Source: an uncultured Eubacteriales bacterium
GTDB lineage: Bacteria; Bacillota; Clostridia; Lachnospirales; Bianqueaceae
DNA length: 43,477 nucleotides
Direction of reading: 5' to 3'
Assembly: GCA_902493345.1 (NCBI GenBank)
Contig: CABUPM010000007.1
Coordinates: forward strand, 1 to 43,477
The notes beneath the pieces were generated by a model. That model was not told where the DNA came from. It saw only the letters and a program-made list of their open reading frames with translations, and did not search any database. The translations under genes and the position numbers were made by a program. This document shows, one piece after another, positions 17,092 to 26,067 of the stretch (within the stretch, counting starts at the first letter, position 1; each line of letters opens with the position of its first letter).

Positions 17092-20000
17092 ATGAAGAAG
17101 AGAATTCTGTCCATGCTGTTAAGTCTGACGCTCTTGGTATCGATGGCAGTTCCTGTGACGGCGGAGACCGTGAATGAACGCAGCGGTAATGAGGGTATGG
17201 AGATCAGCAAAACGGCCAAGATCAACGACGACGGCACGTACACCATCACGTTGGAAGCCTATGCAACGGGAGAAAAGATTATCACCGATATCACCAAGGA
17301 TGTGCCGACAGACGTTATTCTGGTATTGGACCAGTCCGGTTCTATGGACGATAACATTGGTTCGGTCACGTTCTTGGAGTATGAGGACGAGTGGTGGCTG
17401 GGAACGGTTTATAAGACAAGGAACCAGGATTACTATGGGTACCGTCACAACGGCGGTAGCGGCAATCTGTGGTATAAGCTGGATGGTGAGGAGAACATCT
17501 ATGTTTCTGTTTCGGTGACGAAGCAGGAAGAGATGAGTTATACAGAGATCACCAATGGTAGAAACGCTTCTTCTGATATGGGATGGGCTACCAATTATTG
17601 GGACAACCGAAATAACCTGTATGCCAAGGTTAATGGTGAATATCAGAAGGTTACAGTAACACGTGAGGGAGATGGCCGTAGAACTTATGTTTATAAGCTT
17701 GGAGACAACGTAATTGCCAGGAGCCAGGGCAGGAAGGGAATACCGGATTTTTCTGATTCCGGCATCGAAGGCGGTGTGTTATACCTGGCGAGCAAGGATG
17801 CCAGCAAGACCCAATATACCTACACCTATACCGATTCTAATGGCAGCGTCCAGACGATCGGCATCTCCACCGGAGATGATACTATATTCAAGCCAACATT
17901 ATATGAGCGTACTGTCAATCCGAATGGCGGCGCTTCCAGATTGGCGACGCTGAAAGAAGCGGCGGGCAAGCTGGTGGATGATATCGCTGCGAAAGCCAGG
18001 GGAACGGACGGCCAGTACGGCACAGCAGATGATATCAATCATCGGATTGCTGTGGTAGGCTTCGCAAGTCAGTCCGGTTATGGCAACAATACGGAATTGC
18101 TGTCCATTTCCGGGACCAACAGCAGCACGGTGGGGGTTGCGTATAATGAAATCAAACCTGAGGATTTGAAGAATGTTGTGCAAAGTATGAACTCAGCAGA
18201 CGGCGTGCGCATGGCGAAGGCTGCGATCGATGCACTGGCGGCTCAGGGTGCGACGCAAGTGGATCTGGGTATGGATATGGCTGAGAGGATTCTGAAGGCC
18301 AATCCAGTTCCGGAAGGGGAGCAGAGGAATCGTATTGTAATTGTCTTTACGGACGGTGCACCGACGAGTTCCAGTGGTTTCGACATGAGTGAGGCCAAGA
18401 AAGCAATCAACGAGGCCAGGGATATCAAGGAACTGGGCGCGACGGTCTATGCCATCGGAGTATTTAGCGGTGCGGACGCGAACAGTGAAGGCACCGAGCC
18501 GTCCGGTGATTTAAGTGAGGGCAACAGTCAGATACCGGCTGCCTGCAACTGGTTCATGCAGAATCTGTCTTCCAACAACGGAACGGTTCAGATGCCAAGC
18601 TATTATCTGTCAGCTTCGGAGGCGTTTGCGGTGAATGATATTTTTCAGCAGATTACTCAGCAAATAGAGTCAAACCGTCCTTCGACGAGCTTGACAGAGG
18701 AAGCGGTTATTAGGGATGTCATCTCTCCGTATTTTACGCTTCCGGAGGGAACGACGCTGGCGGATATTGAGCTCACCACGTATCATTGCACGGGTCAGGA
18801 CAGCTCTGGATTTACATGGAGTCAGAATGAGAGTGCGATGGGTGCTACGGCGGCGCTCAGCGAGGACGGAACACAGGTAAGCGTGACCGGTTTTGATTTT
18901 TCGAAGAACTACATCGGATCGGTTACGAAGGAAGGACAGACGACCTATTTTGGCGACAAGCTGAGGATCAGCTTCAAGGTTACGCCGAAGAAGGGATTCT
19001 TGGGCGGCAATAACGTATACACCAATACGAGCGCCAAGATCTACGAGAAGGCTTCTTCGGAAACCCCGCTGCTGACCTATGAGCGGCCGACAGTGAATGT
19101 TCCGATTCCGGCGCTGGACGTAACGGCGGAGGATATAAACGTATATCTGAAGGGTGAAGTGACCGCGGCGCAGCTGCGAGAAGAAGCGATCATTAAGGTA
19201 GGACAGTATGTAGAGCTGGATCTGACCAAGCCGAATGAGAATTACGGCCTGGAAAGCTGGCAGACAGAATATGTAAACATCCAGGTGGAGATCAAGGACG
19301 AGGCTGGTAATGTGATCTCCGATAAGCTGGAGGACCTGAAGGACGATACGACCTATACCATTAAGGTGACGGTCGAGCCGAAAACAGAAGGTACAACGAC
19401 AGTTGAGAAGGGACCGGCGGCAACCGAGATGACCGGTGAGGATGAGGCACATATCTATGTATTCAAGCCGGAACTGACCTATAAGGATTCTAACGCTTAT
19501 TACGGTGAGTCTATTCCGGAGAACAATGACTACAGCGGTAATCTGGTCTCTGAAGTCTGGAAGCATGGTACGGCAGTTTCGACGGATCCAGACATTGATA
19601 TGACTGGTGAGAAGCCGACGCTGGATATCAGCTATACGCCGGATGCAAGTAAGCTTGATAGCGGCAAGTATACCAAGCAGGATGTTCCGGTTGCGGCAAC
19701 GGTCAAGATTGGAACGGAAGATGTGAATGGTTATACCACATTCGTACATCAGGACTGCGATCCTGCTTGTAGCTGGACAACACCCGCAGAAAAGGGCAAC
19801 CCCGCTTTCCTGGTTCATATCAAGACCTGTACGCTGAGCATTACCAAGCAGGGCGGCGAGGATAACGAGTCCTATGTGTTCGATATCTACAAGGATGGTG
19901 AAAAGTATTCTGAAGTAACCGTCTGGGGGAACGGCACAGAGACGATCTCGGAACTGCCGGTTGGCAAGTATACCATTCAGGAGAATGCCGGATGGAGTTG

Positions 20001-20148
20001 GCGTTATACGACGGACAACGGCAAAGCGGTAGAACTGAATGCACAGAATCCGAAAGGCAGCATTACCTGTACCAATACCAAGACGCAGGACGGCTGGCTG
20101 AATGGATTCAGTGAAGTGATCCGGAATATTATCGGTGGAAATCAGTGA
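17092..20148 (+). CDS. large secreted VWA-domain adhesin with SpaA/CnaB-like C-terminus
   Basis: A 1018-residue protein with a Sec signal peptide (1 to about 24, ending VTAE). The VWA domain begins with MIDAS LVLDQSGSM (Asp80, Ser82, Ser84). About 200 residues of aromatic, repeat-like insertion (NLYAKVNGEYQKVTV and TYTYTDSNGSVQTIG types) separate it from the rest of the fold, which supplies a Thr near 388 and the MIDAS Asp in FTDGAP (about 422). Beta-rich domains follow. A SpaA/CnaB-like module (about 913-1000) has TLSITKQ, YTIQENAG and TCTNTKT, consistent with a Lys-Asn isopeptide bond. There is no LPXTG signal or C-terminal membrane segment. It resembles a tip adhesin. Confidence 0.87.
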   Translation: MKKRILSMLLSLTLLVSMAVPVTAETVNERSGNEGMEISKTAKINDDGTYTITLEAYATGEKIITDITKDVPTDVILVLDQSGSMDDNIGSVTFLEYEDEWWLGTVYKTRNQDYYGYRHNGGSGNLWYKLDGEENIYVSVSVTKQEEMSYTEITNGRNASSDMGWATNYWDNRNNLYAKVNGEYQKVTVTREGDGRRTYVYKLGDNVIARSQGRKGIPDFSDSGIEGGVLYLASKDASKTQYTYTYTDSNGSVQTIGISTGDDTIFKPTLYERTVNPNGGASRLATLKEAAGKLVDDIAAKARGTDGQYGTADDINHRIAVVGFASQSGYGNNTELLSISGTNSSTVGVAYNEIKPEDLKNVVQSMNSADGVRMAKAAIDALAAQGATQVDLGMDMAERILKANPVPEGEQRNRIVIVFTDGAPTSSSGFDMSEAKKAINEARDIKELGATVYAIGVFSGADANSEGTEPSGDLSEGNSQIPAACNWFMQNLSSNNGTVQMPSYYLSASEAFAVNDIFQQITQQIESNRPSTSLTEEAVIRDVISPYFTLPEGTTLADIELTTYHCTGQDSSGFTWSQNESAMGATAALSEDGTQVSVTGFDFSKNYIGSVTKEGQTTYFGDKLRISFKVTPKKGFLGGNNVYTNTSAKIYEKASSETPLLTYERPTVNVPIPALDVTAEDINVYLKGEVTAAQLREEAIIKVGQYVELDLTKPNENYGLESWQTEYVNIQVEIKDEAGNVISDKLEDLKDDTTYTIKVTVEPKTEGTTTVEKGPAATEMTGEDEAHIYVFKPELTYKDSNAYYGESIPENNDYSGNLVSEVWKHGTAVSTDPDIDMTGEKPTLDISYTPDASKLDSGKYTKQDVPVAATVKIGTEDVNGYTTFVHQDCDPACSWTTPAEKGNPAFLVHIKTCTLSITKQGGEDNESYVFDIYKDGEKYSEVTVWGNGTETISELPVGKYTIQENAGWSWRYTTDNGKAVELNAQNPKGSITCTNTKTQDGWLNGFSEVIRNIIGGNQ

Positions 20149-20165
20149 GGAAGGAGGAGATGACA

Positions 20166-20738
20166 ATGTATAAAGAAGGAAGCAAGAACAAGGCAGGACA
20201 TACGGGCCGGGCTGTGGCGCTGGTTCTCTCTGTAGTGTTTCTTTTGGTACTGGTCGGCGGTTCTACGCTGGCATGGCTGAGCGCGCGGAGCGTGGAAGCC
20301 GAGAATATATTCACTCCCTCCCAAGTCACTTGCAAAGTGACAGAAGAATTTGATAAGGAAACCGGCATTAAAACCAATGTAAACGTTCGCAATACAGGTG
20401 ATACGGAAGCTTATATCCGTGTTAAGCTGGTGACATACCGCACCAACGCGGATGGAGCGCATATCGGTGGTGTGGCAGAACTTCCTGAGTTTACTTTAGG
20501 AGAGAACTGGGTGAAGCACGACGGATATTATTACTATACGCTGCCGGTAGCTCCAGGCGCATCACCGGTTGCGAACCTGACAGACAGCATGACGCTGGTA
20601 GCTTCTTATCAGGATGCTGATGGCGGTAGCCAGGCAATCGACGTTATGGCGGAAGCCATTCAGAGTATACCTGCGGACGCAGTCAGAAAAGTATGGGGTG
20701 TGTCAGTAAGTTCGGACGGCACGCTGAGCTTCAATTAA
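20166..20738 (+). CDS. SipW-type signal peptide protein 4
   Basis: A 190-residue exported protein: basic N-terminus, hydrophobic stretch, and the SipW-like end GGSTLAWLSARSVEAENIF. The mature domain contains NVNVRNTGDTEAYIRVKLVTY and, near the end, VMAEAIQSIPADAV, both TasA/camelysin-like. I chose the ATG at 20166, about 8 nt after AGGAGGAG; ATG 20160 and GTG 20145 are in frame but badly spaced. It lies between the VWA gene and the sortase substrate, away from the other three subunits, which suggests a linker or base role. Confidence 0.8.
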   Translation: MYKEGSKNKAGHTGRAVALVLSVVFLLVLVGGSTLAWLSARSVEAENIFTPSQVTCKVTEEFDKETGIKTNVNVRNTGDTEAYIRVKLVTYRTNADGAHIGGVAELPEFTLGENWVKHDGYYYYTLPVAPGASPVANLTDSMTLVASYQDADGGSQAIDVMAEAIQSIPADAVRKVWGVSVSSDGTLSFN

Positions 20739-20748
20739 GGGGGATAGA

Positions 20749-22011
20749 ATGATGAAAAGATCATATAAAACGGTTATTTCTCTTGCGTTGATGCTGGCCC
20801 TGATGCTGAGTTTTACGACGACTGTGTCTGCTGCGTCCACATCCATTACCTTTAAGGGATTTTCTGACGGTTTTGATTTTCAGCCGGGAAGCGAGTATAC
20901 AGAGACAGACCTGTTCAATAACTTCAAAAATGTTATGCCGGGTGATGTATTGACAGAGACGATTACCTTTACCAATGCGGCTTCGGACTGTGACTTTGTC
21001 AATCTCTATATGAGAGCGGAGGCACATGATGAGCAGGGAAATCCTCTGACCTACAGCGAAGCTGCGGAGAACGCGGATGGTAAGGATCAGGCCAATGTCC
21101 CCGGACAGCGGGATGAGACTGTCGCGACGATGGCGGATTTTCTTGCACAGCTCTCCATGAAAATCTGGAATGGCGCACAGCTGATCTATGATGCGTCGCC
21201 GGATCAGATGGGAGGACTGAAGGATAATGTTCTTCTGGGGACGTTCCGTACCGGCGAGACAGCGGAGCTTAAGGTAGAGCTGACGGTGCCGATTGAGCTT
21301 GGCAACGAGTACGCGAACCGTGTAGGTGAAGTAGACTGGGTATTCCATGTGGAGGCTTATAATGAGAGCCAGCTTTCCGTCCGTAAGGTTTGGTCCGACG
21401 GTAATGCGGCTCACGAGCAGGAGAGCATTACGGTGAACCTGCTGAAGGACGGGCAGGTGGAGCAGTCACAGGTGCTGAATGCCGAAAATGGCTGGGCTTA
21501 TACGTTCGATCGTCTGCTGGAAGGCCATACTTGGACAGTAGAGGAAGCGGAGGTTCCGGAAGGATATATTGTCAGCTATGAGACTGTGGGAACGATGACA
21601 ACCATCACCAATACCAAGAAAGAGGTTCCGCCGACAGAGGATCCGCTGGATGTTACGGTTCGTAAGGTATGGGATGACAATAATGCCAAGGAGCGCCCGG
21701 ATTCCGTGACTGTCAATCTGTACAATGGCAAAGAACTTTATGCTTCCATTCGTCTTGATGCATCGAATAACTGGACCTATACATGGAAGGATGAAAATGC
21801 TCACGGCAATTGGCAGATTGTCGAGGTCAATATTCCTAAGGGCTATGTACCGTCCTACAGCGTAAGCAACGGTGTGGTAACGATTACCAATACCCGTACG
21901 CTGATTCAGACTGGTCAGCTGAATTGGCCTGTTTGGGCATTGGGCGGCGCCGGAGTGGCACTGCTTGCGCTTGGCGCGGTTGTACTCGGCAAGAAAAAGA
22001 AGAATGCGTAA
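20749..22011 (+). CDS. sortase-anchored protein with TasA-like N-domain and two CnaB repeats
   Basis: A 420-residue wall protein. A Sec signal (1-29, VSAAS) is followed by a beta domain (about 30-210) with LFNNFKNVMPGDVLTETI, resembling the PGD segment of TasA-like proteins. Two CnaB repeats follow (about 212-292 and 300-383), each with a Lys in VRKVW, a Glu in the VEE/VEV strand and Asn in TITNT, the three residues of an intramolecular isopeptide bond. The sorting signal is LIQTG (385-389), then a hydrophobic segment and KKKKNA. The motif is not classical LPXTG. The next gene, a sortase, overlaps its end. Confidence 0.88.
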   Translation: MMKRSYKTVISLALMLALMLSFTTTVSAASTSITFKGFSDGFDFQPGSEYTETDLFNNFKNVMPGDVLTETITFTNAASDCDFVNLYMRAEAHDEQGNPLTYSEAAENADGKDQANVPGQRDETVATMADFLAQLSMKIWNGAQLIYDASPDQMGGLKDNVLLGTFRTGETAELKVELTVPIELGNEYANRVGEVDWVFHVEAYNESQLSVRKVWSDGNAAHEQESITVNLLKDGQVEQSQVLNAENGWAYTFDRLLEGHTWTVEEAEVPEGYIVSYETVGTMTTITNTKKEVPPTEDPLDVTVRKVWDDNNAKERPDSVTVNLYNGKELYASIRLDASNNWTYTWKDENAHGNWQIVEVNIPKGYVPSYSVSNGVVTITNTRTLIQTGQLNWPVWALGGAGVALLALGAVVLGKKKKNA

Positions 22012-22624
22012 AAGATTCGGATTCGCAATTATAGCGGTGGGAGCAGTGCTGATTCTGGCGGCGCTGCTCCTCCTTCTTATGAATCGCTCAGAGGACAAAA
22101 TGGCGGGCGAGAAAGCAGAAGAGATAGTTAAGAGCATAGAAACTGTCATTGCGGCGCAGGAAGAATCCGATGTGCGTGAGGAGTCCCGGCAGGAATCCTC
22201 ACGGGAAGAGCCGGTCCAGGAAAAGAAAATGACGGTTGTTATGCTGGACGGATATGGCTATATAGGATATCTGGAGATTCCGGCATTGGAATTAAAGCTT
22301 CCGGTTATGGACGAGTGGGATTATAATCGGCTGCAAATTGCGCCCTGCCGTCAGGCAGGATCTGTGTATACAGACGATCTGGTGATTGCGGCGCATAATT
22401 ATCAGAGTCATTTCGGCAGACTCAAAGAGCTGGGAACAGGGGATACAGTGACATTTACAGATATGGAAGGGACAGTCCATACCTACGAGGTCAGGGTAAT
22501 CCGAACACTTCAGCCGGATGCAGTAGATGAGGTAATTCACAGCGGGTACGATCTGGTACTATATACCTGTACGCCGGGCGGCGCTACACGTGTAACCGTT
22601 TTCTGTACGCGGGTAGAGGAATAA
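22004..22624 (+). CDS. sortase
   Basis: A 206-residue membrane-anchored transpeptidase: N-terminal membrane segment (about 6-24), a Glu/Ser/Arg-rich linker, then the sortase beta-barrel. The catalytic His lies in IAAHNYQSHFGRL, the catalytic Cys in LYTCTPGGATR, and the Arg directly after. The TCTPGG pattern suggests a clostridial class B/D-like enzyme rather than class A; the class is uncertain. The ATG at 22004 overlaps the substrate gene by 8 nt. Its obvious substrate is the adjacent LIQTG protein. Confidence 0.9.
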   Translation: MRKRFGFAIIAVGAVLILAALLLLLMNRSEDKMAGEKAEEIVKSIETVIAAQEESDVREESRQESSREEPVQEKKMTVVMLDGYGYIGYLEIPALELKLPVMDEWDYNRLQIAPCRQAGSVYTDDLVIAAHNYQSHFGRLKELGTGDTVTFTDMEGTVHTYEVRVIRTLQPDAVDEVIHSGYDLVLYTCTPGGATRVTVFCTRVEE

Positions 22625-22627
22625 TAC

Positions 22628-22669
22628 AAAAAAGACAGGCGGTTCGTTTGAAAAACCGCCTGTCTTTTT
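22628..22669. terminator. bidirectional terminator between sortase and Gfo/Idh genes
   Basis: AAAGACAGGCGGTT (22631-22644) pairs perfectly with AACCGCCTGTCTTT (22654-22667) around a 9-nt loop. It is flanked by A- and T-tracts, so it serves both the plus-strand fibre locus and the convergent minus-strand operon. Confidence 0.95.
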
Positions 22670-22685
22670 GCGTCTTTTTATGTTA

Positions 22686-23840
22686 TCAGATTTCTGGAAT
22701 CTCTACGGTGACCTCATGCCCTGCGTTGGCAGAACGTACAATACCGTCGATGATCGCCTGATTGATCAGGATTTCACTGGAGGAGACCGGAGCCTTGCCG
22801 CCTGTCTCGACCGCATCCAGGAAGGAGCGGATCTTGCGGTAGAAGAGCTCGCTGAAGTCATTGGGCAGAATCGGAAGCGTAGTCTCAACGCTCTGCCCCG
22901 CAACTTCATGGTACAGCGTCATCGGTCCGCTCATGCTGCCGTTCCAGCACTCGGTAGAGGGGATGCGTAAGCCGCCCTTGGTTCCCAACAGAATGGTATC
23001 TCCCGGGGTATCCATATTCATGGCCCAGGCAATGCGGAAGTCCAGAATCAGCCCGTCTTCCATGCGGATAAAAGCAGCGGCAAAATCATCCACGCTGAAT
23101 TCTCCGGCATATTCCGGATGCTTCGGATAGGTTTCCGGCTGTGTACCAAAATATGCGGATTTATAGCCGGACACGGTTAACGGCTTGGGGTACCCCAGAG
23201 CGTTCAGCACCATATCCAGGGAATAGCAGCCGATATCACCCACGGCGCCGATACCCGCGGTTTCATCGGTGATAAAGGAAGTGCCGTAAGGAGTCGGAAT
23301 TCCGCGGCGGCGGCCGCCGCCGGTCTGTACATAATAGATTTTGCCCAATTCGCCGGACTGCACGATCTTCTTGATCTGCTGCATATTTTCGTCAAAACGA
23401 GGCTGAAAGCCGATCGAGAGAATCTTGCCGCTTTCTTTCTCGGCACGGCACATCGCGACTGCCTCATCCAATGTTACGCTCATAGGCTTTTCTACAAGAA
23501 CGTGAATACCGGCATTTAAGGCGTCGATGGTACACTCCGCGTGAGCGCGGTTATAGGTGCAGACGCTGACGACGTCCAGCTTTTCGGCCTCCAGCATGGC
23601 CTTGTGATTCGGGTAGAAACGGACTCCGGTTACACCGAGCTTTTCAAAGAGCGCTTCCGCTTTGCCGGGAACCAGATCGGCGGCAGCGACGATCTGCACA
23701 TCAGGGCAGCGCAGATAACTGACAATGTGAGCCTCCGAGATCCAGCCCACGCCGATGATACCGACTTTAAGCTTGGGGCCCTGGTAGCTGACGGTGCCGG
23801 TGGTCTGCTCTTCTTTAAAACGATCTGCAATACTTGACAT
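22686..23840 (-). CDS. Gfo/Idh/MocA-family oxidoreductase
   Basis: An NAD(P)-dependent dehydrogenase, probably acting on a sugar or cyclitol, 384 residues. The N-terminal Rossmann fold has VGIIGVGWISEAHI and the signature Lys in HVLVEKPMS; the C-terminal alpha/beta domain includes GAVGDIGCYSLDM. An AGGAGGT site lies just upstream of the ATG (23838-23840). It is the last gene of the minus-strand operon, 16 nt after the isomerase gene. Together with an alpha-galactosidase it suggests oxidation of a released galactoside or inositol unit, but the substrate is unknown. Confidence 0.9.
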   Translation of the reverse strand: MSSIADRFKEEQTTGTVSYQGPKLKVGIIGVGWISEAHIVSYLRCPDVQIVAAADLVPGKAEALFEKLGVTGVRFYPNHKAMLEAEKLDVVSVCTYNRAHAECTIDALNAGIHVLVEKPMSVTLDEAVAMCRAEKESGKILSIGFQPRFDENMQQIKKIVQSGELGKIYYVQTGGGRRRGIPTPYGTSFITDETAGIGAVGDIGCYSLDMVLNALGYPKPLTVSGYKSAYFGTQPETYPKHPEYAGEFSVDDFAAAFIRMEDGLILDFRIAWAMNMDTPGDTILLGTKGGLRIPSTECWNGSMSGPMTLYHEVAGQSVETTLPILPNDFSELFYRKIRSFLDAVETGGKAPVSSSEILINQAIIDGIVRSANAGHEVTVEIPEI

Positions 23841-23856
23841 AATTTTACCTCCTGGA

Positions 23857-24678
23857 TTAATAATTCTGAGTCATCAGGTACATGCGGCTGATGCTTACGG
23901 CTTCTTCGGCGGTCTGACCAACCGGGGGACGATCCAGTTCGACAATCAGCCATTCGGCTCCGGCGTCTTCACTGGCGCGCAGAATCCCGGGCATATCCTG
24001 CAGGCCGCTGCCCAGCGCGCGGAATTCGAAGGAAGAACGATCCTTAGGCGCGGGCTGGGAGGTGGTACCGATCAGCTCATATTTGGGACCGACATCGGCG
24101 CCTTCCATATAATAATCCTTCAGGTGTACGATGGGAGCGCGACCGGCATATTTTCTCAGGTAGGCACAAGGATCTTCTCCGCCTACACTGACCCAGCAAG
24201 TATCTAGCTCCGTCTGTAAAAGCTCTGCCGGAATCCGTTCATACATCCGGTCAAGAGCGTATTGTCCATCGATCTTGGTGAATTCAAAATCATGATTGTG
24301 ATAAAGCAGCTGGAGTCCTTGACGGCGGCACTCTTCGGCAATGGCCTGAATGCCCTCCAGAGTTTCTTCATAGAGAGGGTGGCCGGGACGGCGCGCCTCC
24401 TCCAGCCAGGGAATGGCGATATAGGGACAGCCAATCTCCTTATAAGTACGGACGGTTCCGGGAATGTCCGCCATCAATTCGGCATAGGGGACATGCGCGG
24501 AGACAGGGATCAGATCATAACGGGACATCAGGGTTTTGACCTCTTCCACACTATGACCGTACAGTCCGGCGAATTCAATACCGGTGTATCCCATATTCCG
24601 GATTTTTTCCAATGTACCGGCTAGGTCTGCTGCGGCCAGTTCGCGCAGCGAATATAATTGAAGTCCGACAGGAATCAT
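23857..24678 (-). CDS. sugar phosphate isomerase/epimerase (xylose isomerase-like TIM barrel)
   Basis: A 273-residue protein of the AP_endonuc_2 superfamily. It opens with LQLYSLRELAAADL and has NMGYTGIEFAGLYG, LLYHNHDFEF and ELDTCWVSVGGEDP, the metal-binding barrel strands, with IVHLKDYY near the C-terminal end. Relatives isomerise, epimerise or dehydrate keto-sugars and inositols, commonly beside Gfo/Idh dehydrogenases as here. GAGGAGGTAC overlaps the melA stop and sets the ATG at 24676-24678. Reaction and substrate are not determinable from sequence. Confidence 0.87.
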   Translation of the reverse strand: MIPVGLQLYSLRELAAADLAGTLEKIRNMGYTGIEFAGLYGHSVEEVKTLMSRYDLIPVSAHVPYAELMADIPGTVRTYKEIGCPYIAIPWLEEARRPGHPLYEETLEGIQAIAEECRRQGLQLLYHNHDFEFTKIDGQYALDRMYERIPAELLQTELDTCWVSVGGEDPCAYLRKYAGRAPIVHLKDYYMEGADVGPKYELIGTTSQPAPKDRSSFEFRALGSGLQDMPGILRASEDAGAEWLIVELDRPPVGQTAEEAVSISRMYLMTQNY

Positions 24679-24689
24679 TTTGTACCTCC

Positions 24690-26009
24690 TCAGTGATATT
24701 CAGGAAGCCAATCCTTATGGGCTTCCAACAGGTCGTCGCACATAGCGACTATGTCGTCAATCGACAGTTCCGCCGCTGTATGGGGTTCCAGCATGGCAGC
24801 CTGATATACAGTGTCGCGGCTGCGGGTTACGGCTGCTTCAATAGTCAGAAGCTGGCAGTTAATGTTGGTCATGTTCATCGCGGCAAGCTGCAGAGGCAGA
24901 CGGCCGACATGACAAGGCGTGATGCCGCTGTTGTCCACAAGACACGGAACCTCTACACAGGCTTCCTCCGGAAGATTATCGATAAGATGGGCGTTCAGGA
25001 CATTGCCGCCGATCTTATAGGGAATACCTGTCACAATGGCTTCCATGATGTGGGACGCATATTCGCGGGAGCGCGTGTGCGTTACCTGACCGCCATTCAT
25101 GATCTCATCGCGTTCTTTGGACCAGCGTTCGATCTGGTTGACGCAGCGGCGGGGGTATTCATCCAGCGGAATATTATAGCGGTCGATCAATTCTGGATAA
25201 TTGCGTTTGATAAAGAAGGGATTGTATTCCGCGTTGTGCTCACTGGATTCGGTACAGTAGTAGCCAAGACGGCGGATGTACTCATAGCGTACCATATCGG
25301 TATGCTTTTCGGTATCGTTTTTGGCCAACGCCCTGCGCCGAATCTCCGGATACAGGTCATTGCCGTCCTTATCATAGATGTTGAGCAGCCATGCCATATG
25401 GTTGATTCCGGCAATCAATTCGCTGCGGCCTTCCAGGCGGTCCTCCATACCCAGATCCCGCAGCAACCGGTCAGAGCAGACTTGCACGCTGTGGCAGAGT
25501 CCAACGGTTTTGACATGGGTGTAACGCTGCATGTAACCGCTCAGAATGGCCATGGGATTGGTATAATTCAAAAACCAGGCGTTAGGACAAACAGCCTCCA
25601 TATCGTTAGCGAAGTCTTCCATGACAGGAATCGTACGCAGCCCACGCATGATTCCGCCGATGCCCAATGTGTCGGCGATGGTCTGGCGCAGACCGTATTT
25701 TTTCGGGATTTCAAAGTCGGTGATGGTACAGGGATCGTATCCGCCAACTTGGATCGCATTGACAACAAAATCAGCGCCGCGCAGCGCTTCACGGCGGTTG
25801 GGAATACCCAGGTAGGTTTTGATTATGGCACGTCCCTCATTGCAGTTACGGTTTAGAGCAGTAAGCAGCAGTTCTGATTCTCTAAGTCGCTGCTCATCGA
25901 TGTCGTACAGCGCGATCTCTGCCATTTGCAGAGCTTCTGTACACATGCAGTCTCCAAGTACATTTTTGGCAAAAACTGTACTTCCGGCCCCCATAAATGT
26001 AATTTTCAT
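24690..26009 (-). CDS. melA: GH4 alpha-galactosidase (melibiase-type)
   Basis: A 439-residue family GH4 enzyme, NAD- and Mn-dependent, hydrolysing alpha-galactosides in the cytosol. It follows the E. coli MelA pattern closely: N-terminal ITFMGAGSTVFAKNVLGD nucleotide loop, GGYDPCTITDFEIPKKYG, QTIADTLGIGGIMR, VGLCHSVQ, GINHMAW, LGYYCTESSEHNAEY and C-terminal EPHTAAELSIDDI. The start at 26009 is set by GAAAGGAGAG; a longer frame to 26096 has no family match. It is the first gene of the operon, with no transporter beside it. Confidence 0.92.
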   Translation of the reverse strand: MKITFMGAGSTVFAKNVLGDCMCTEALQMAEIALYDIDEQRLRESELLLTALNRNCNEGRAIIKTYLGIPNRREALRGADFVVNAIQVGGYDPCTITDFEIPKKYGLRQTIADTLGIGGIMRGLRTIPVMEDFANDMEAVCPNAWFLNYTNPMAILSGYMQRYTHVKTVGLCHSVQVCSDRLLRDLGMEDRLEGRSELIAGINHMAWLLNIYDKDGNDLYPEIRRRALAKNDTEKHTDMVRYEYIRRLGYYCTESSEHNAEYNPFFIKRNYPELIDRYNIPLDEYPRRCVNQIERWSKERDEIMNGGQVTHTRSREYASHIMEAIVTGIPYKIGGNVLNAHLIDNLPEEACVEVPCLVDNSGITPCHVGRLPLQLAAMNMTNINCQLLTIEAAVTRSRDTVYQAAMLEPHTAAELSIDDIVAMCDDLLEAHKDWLPEYH

Positions 26010-26067
26010 AAAATACTCTCCTTTCTTATTATAAAAATAGTACAGATCGACAATGAAACTCATTTGC

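Noticed and set aside
18670..20166. Minus-strand open frame of 498 codons opposite the VWA gene
   Set aside because: Shadow of a well-supported plus-strand gene, with no ribosome site or recognisable domain.
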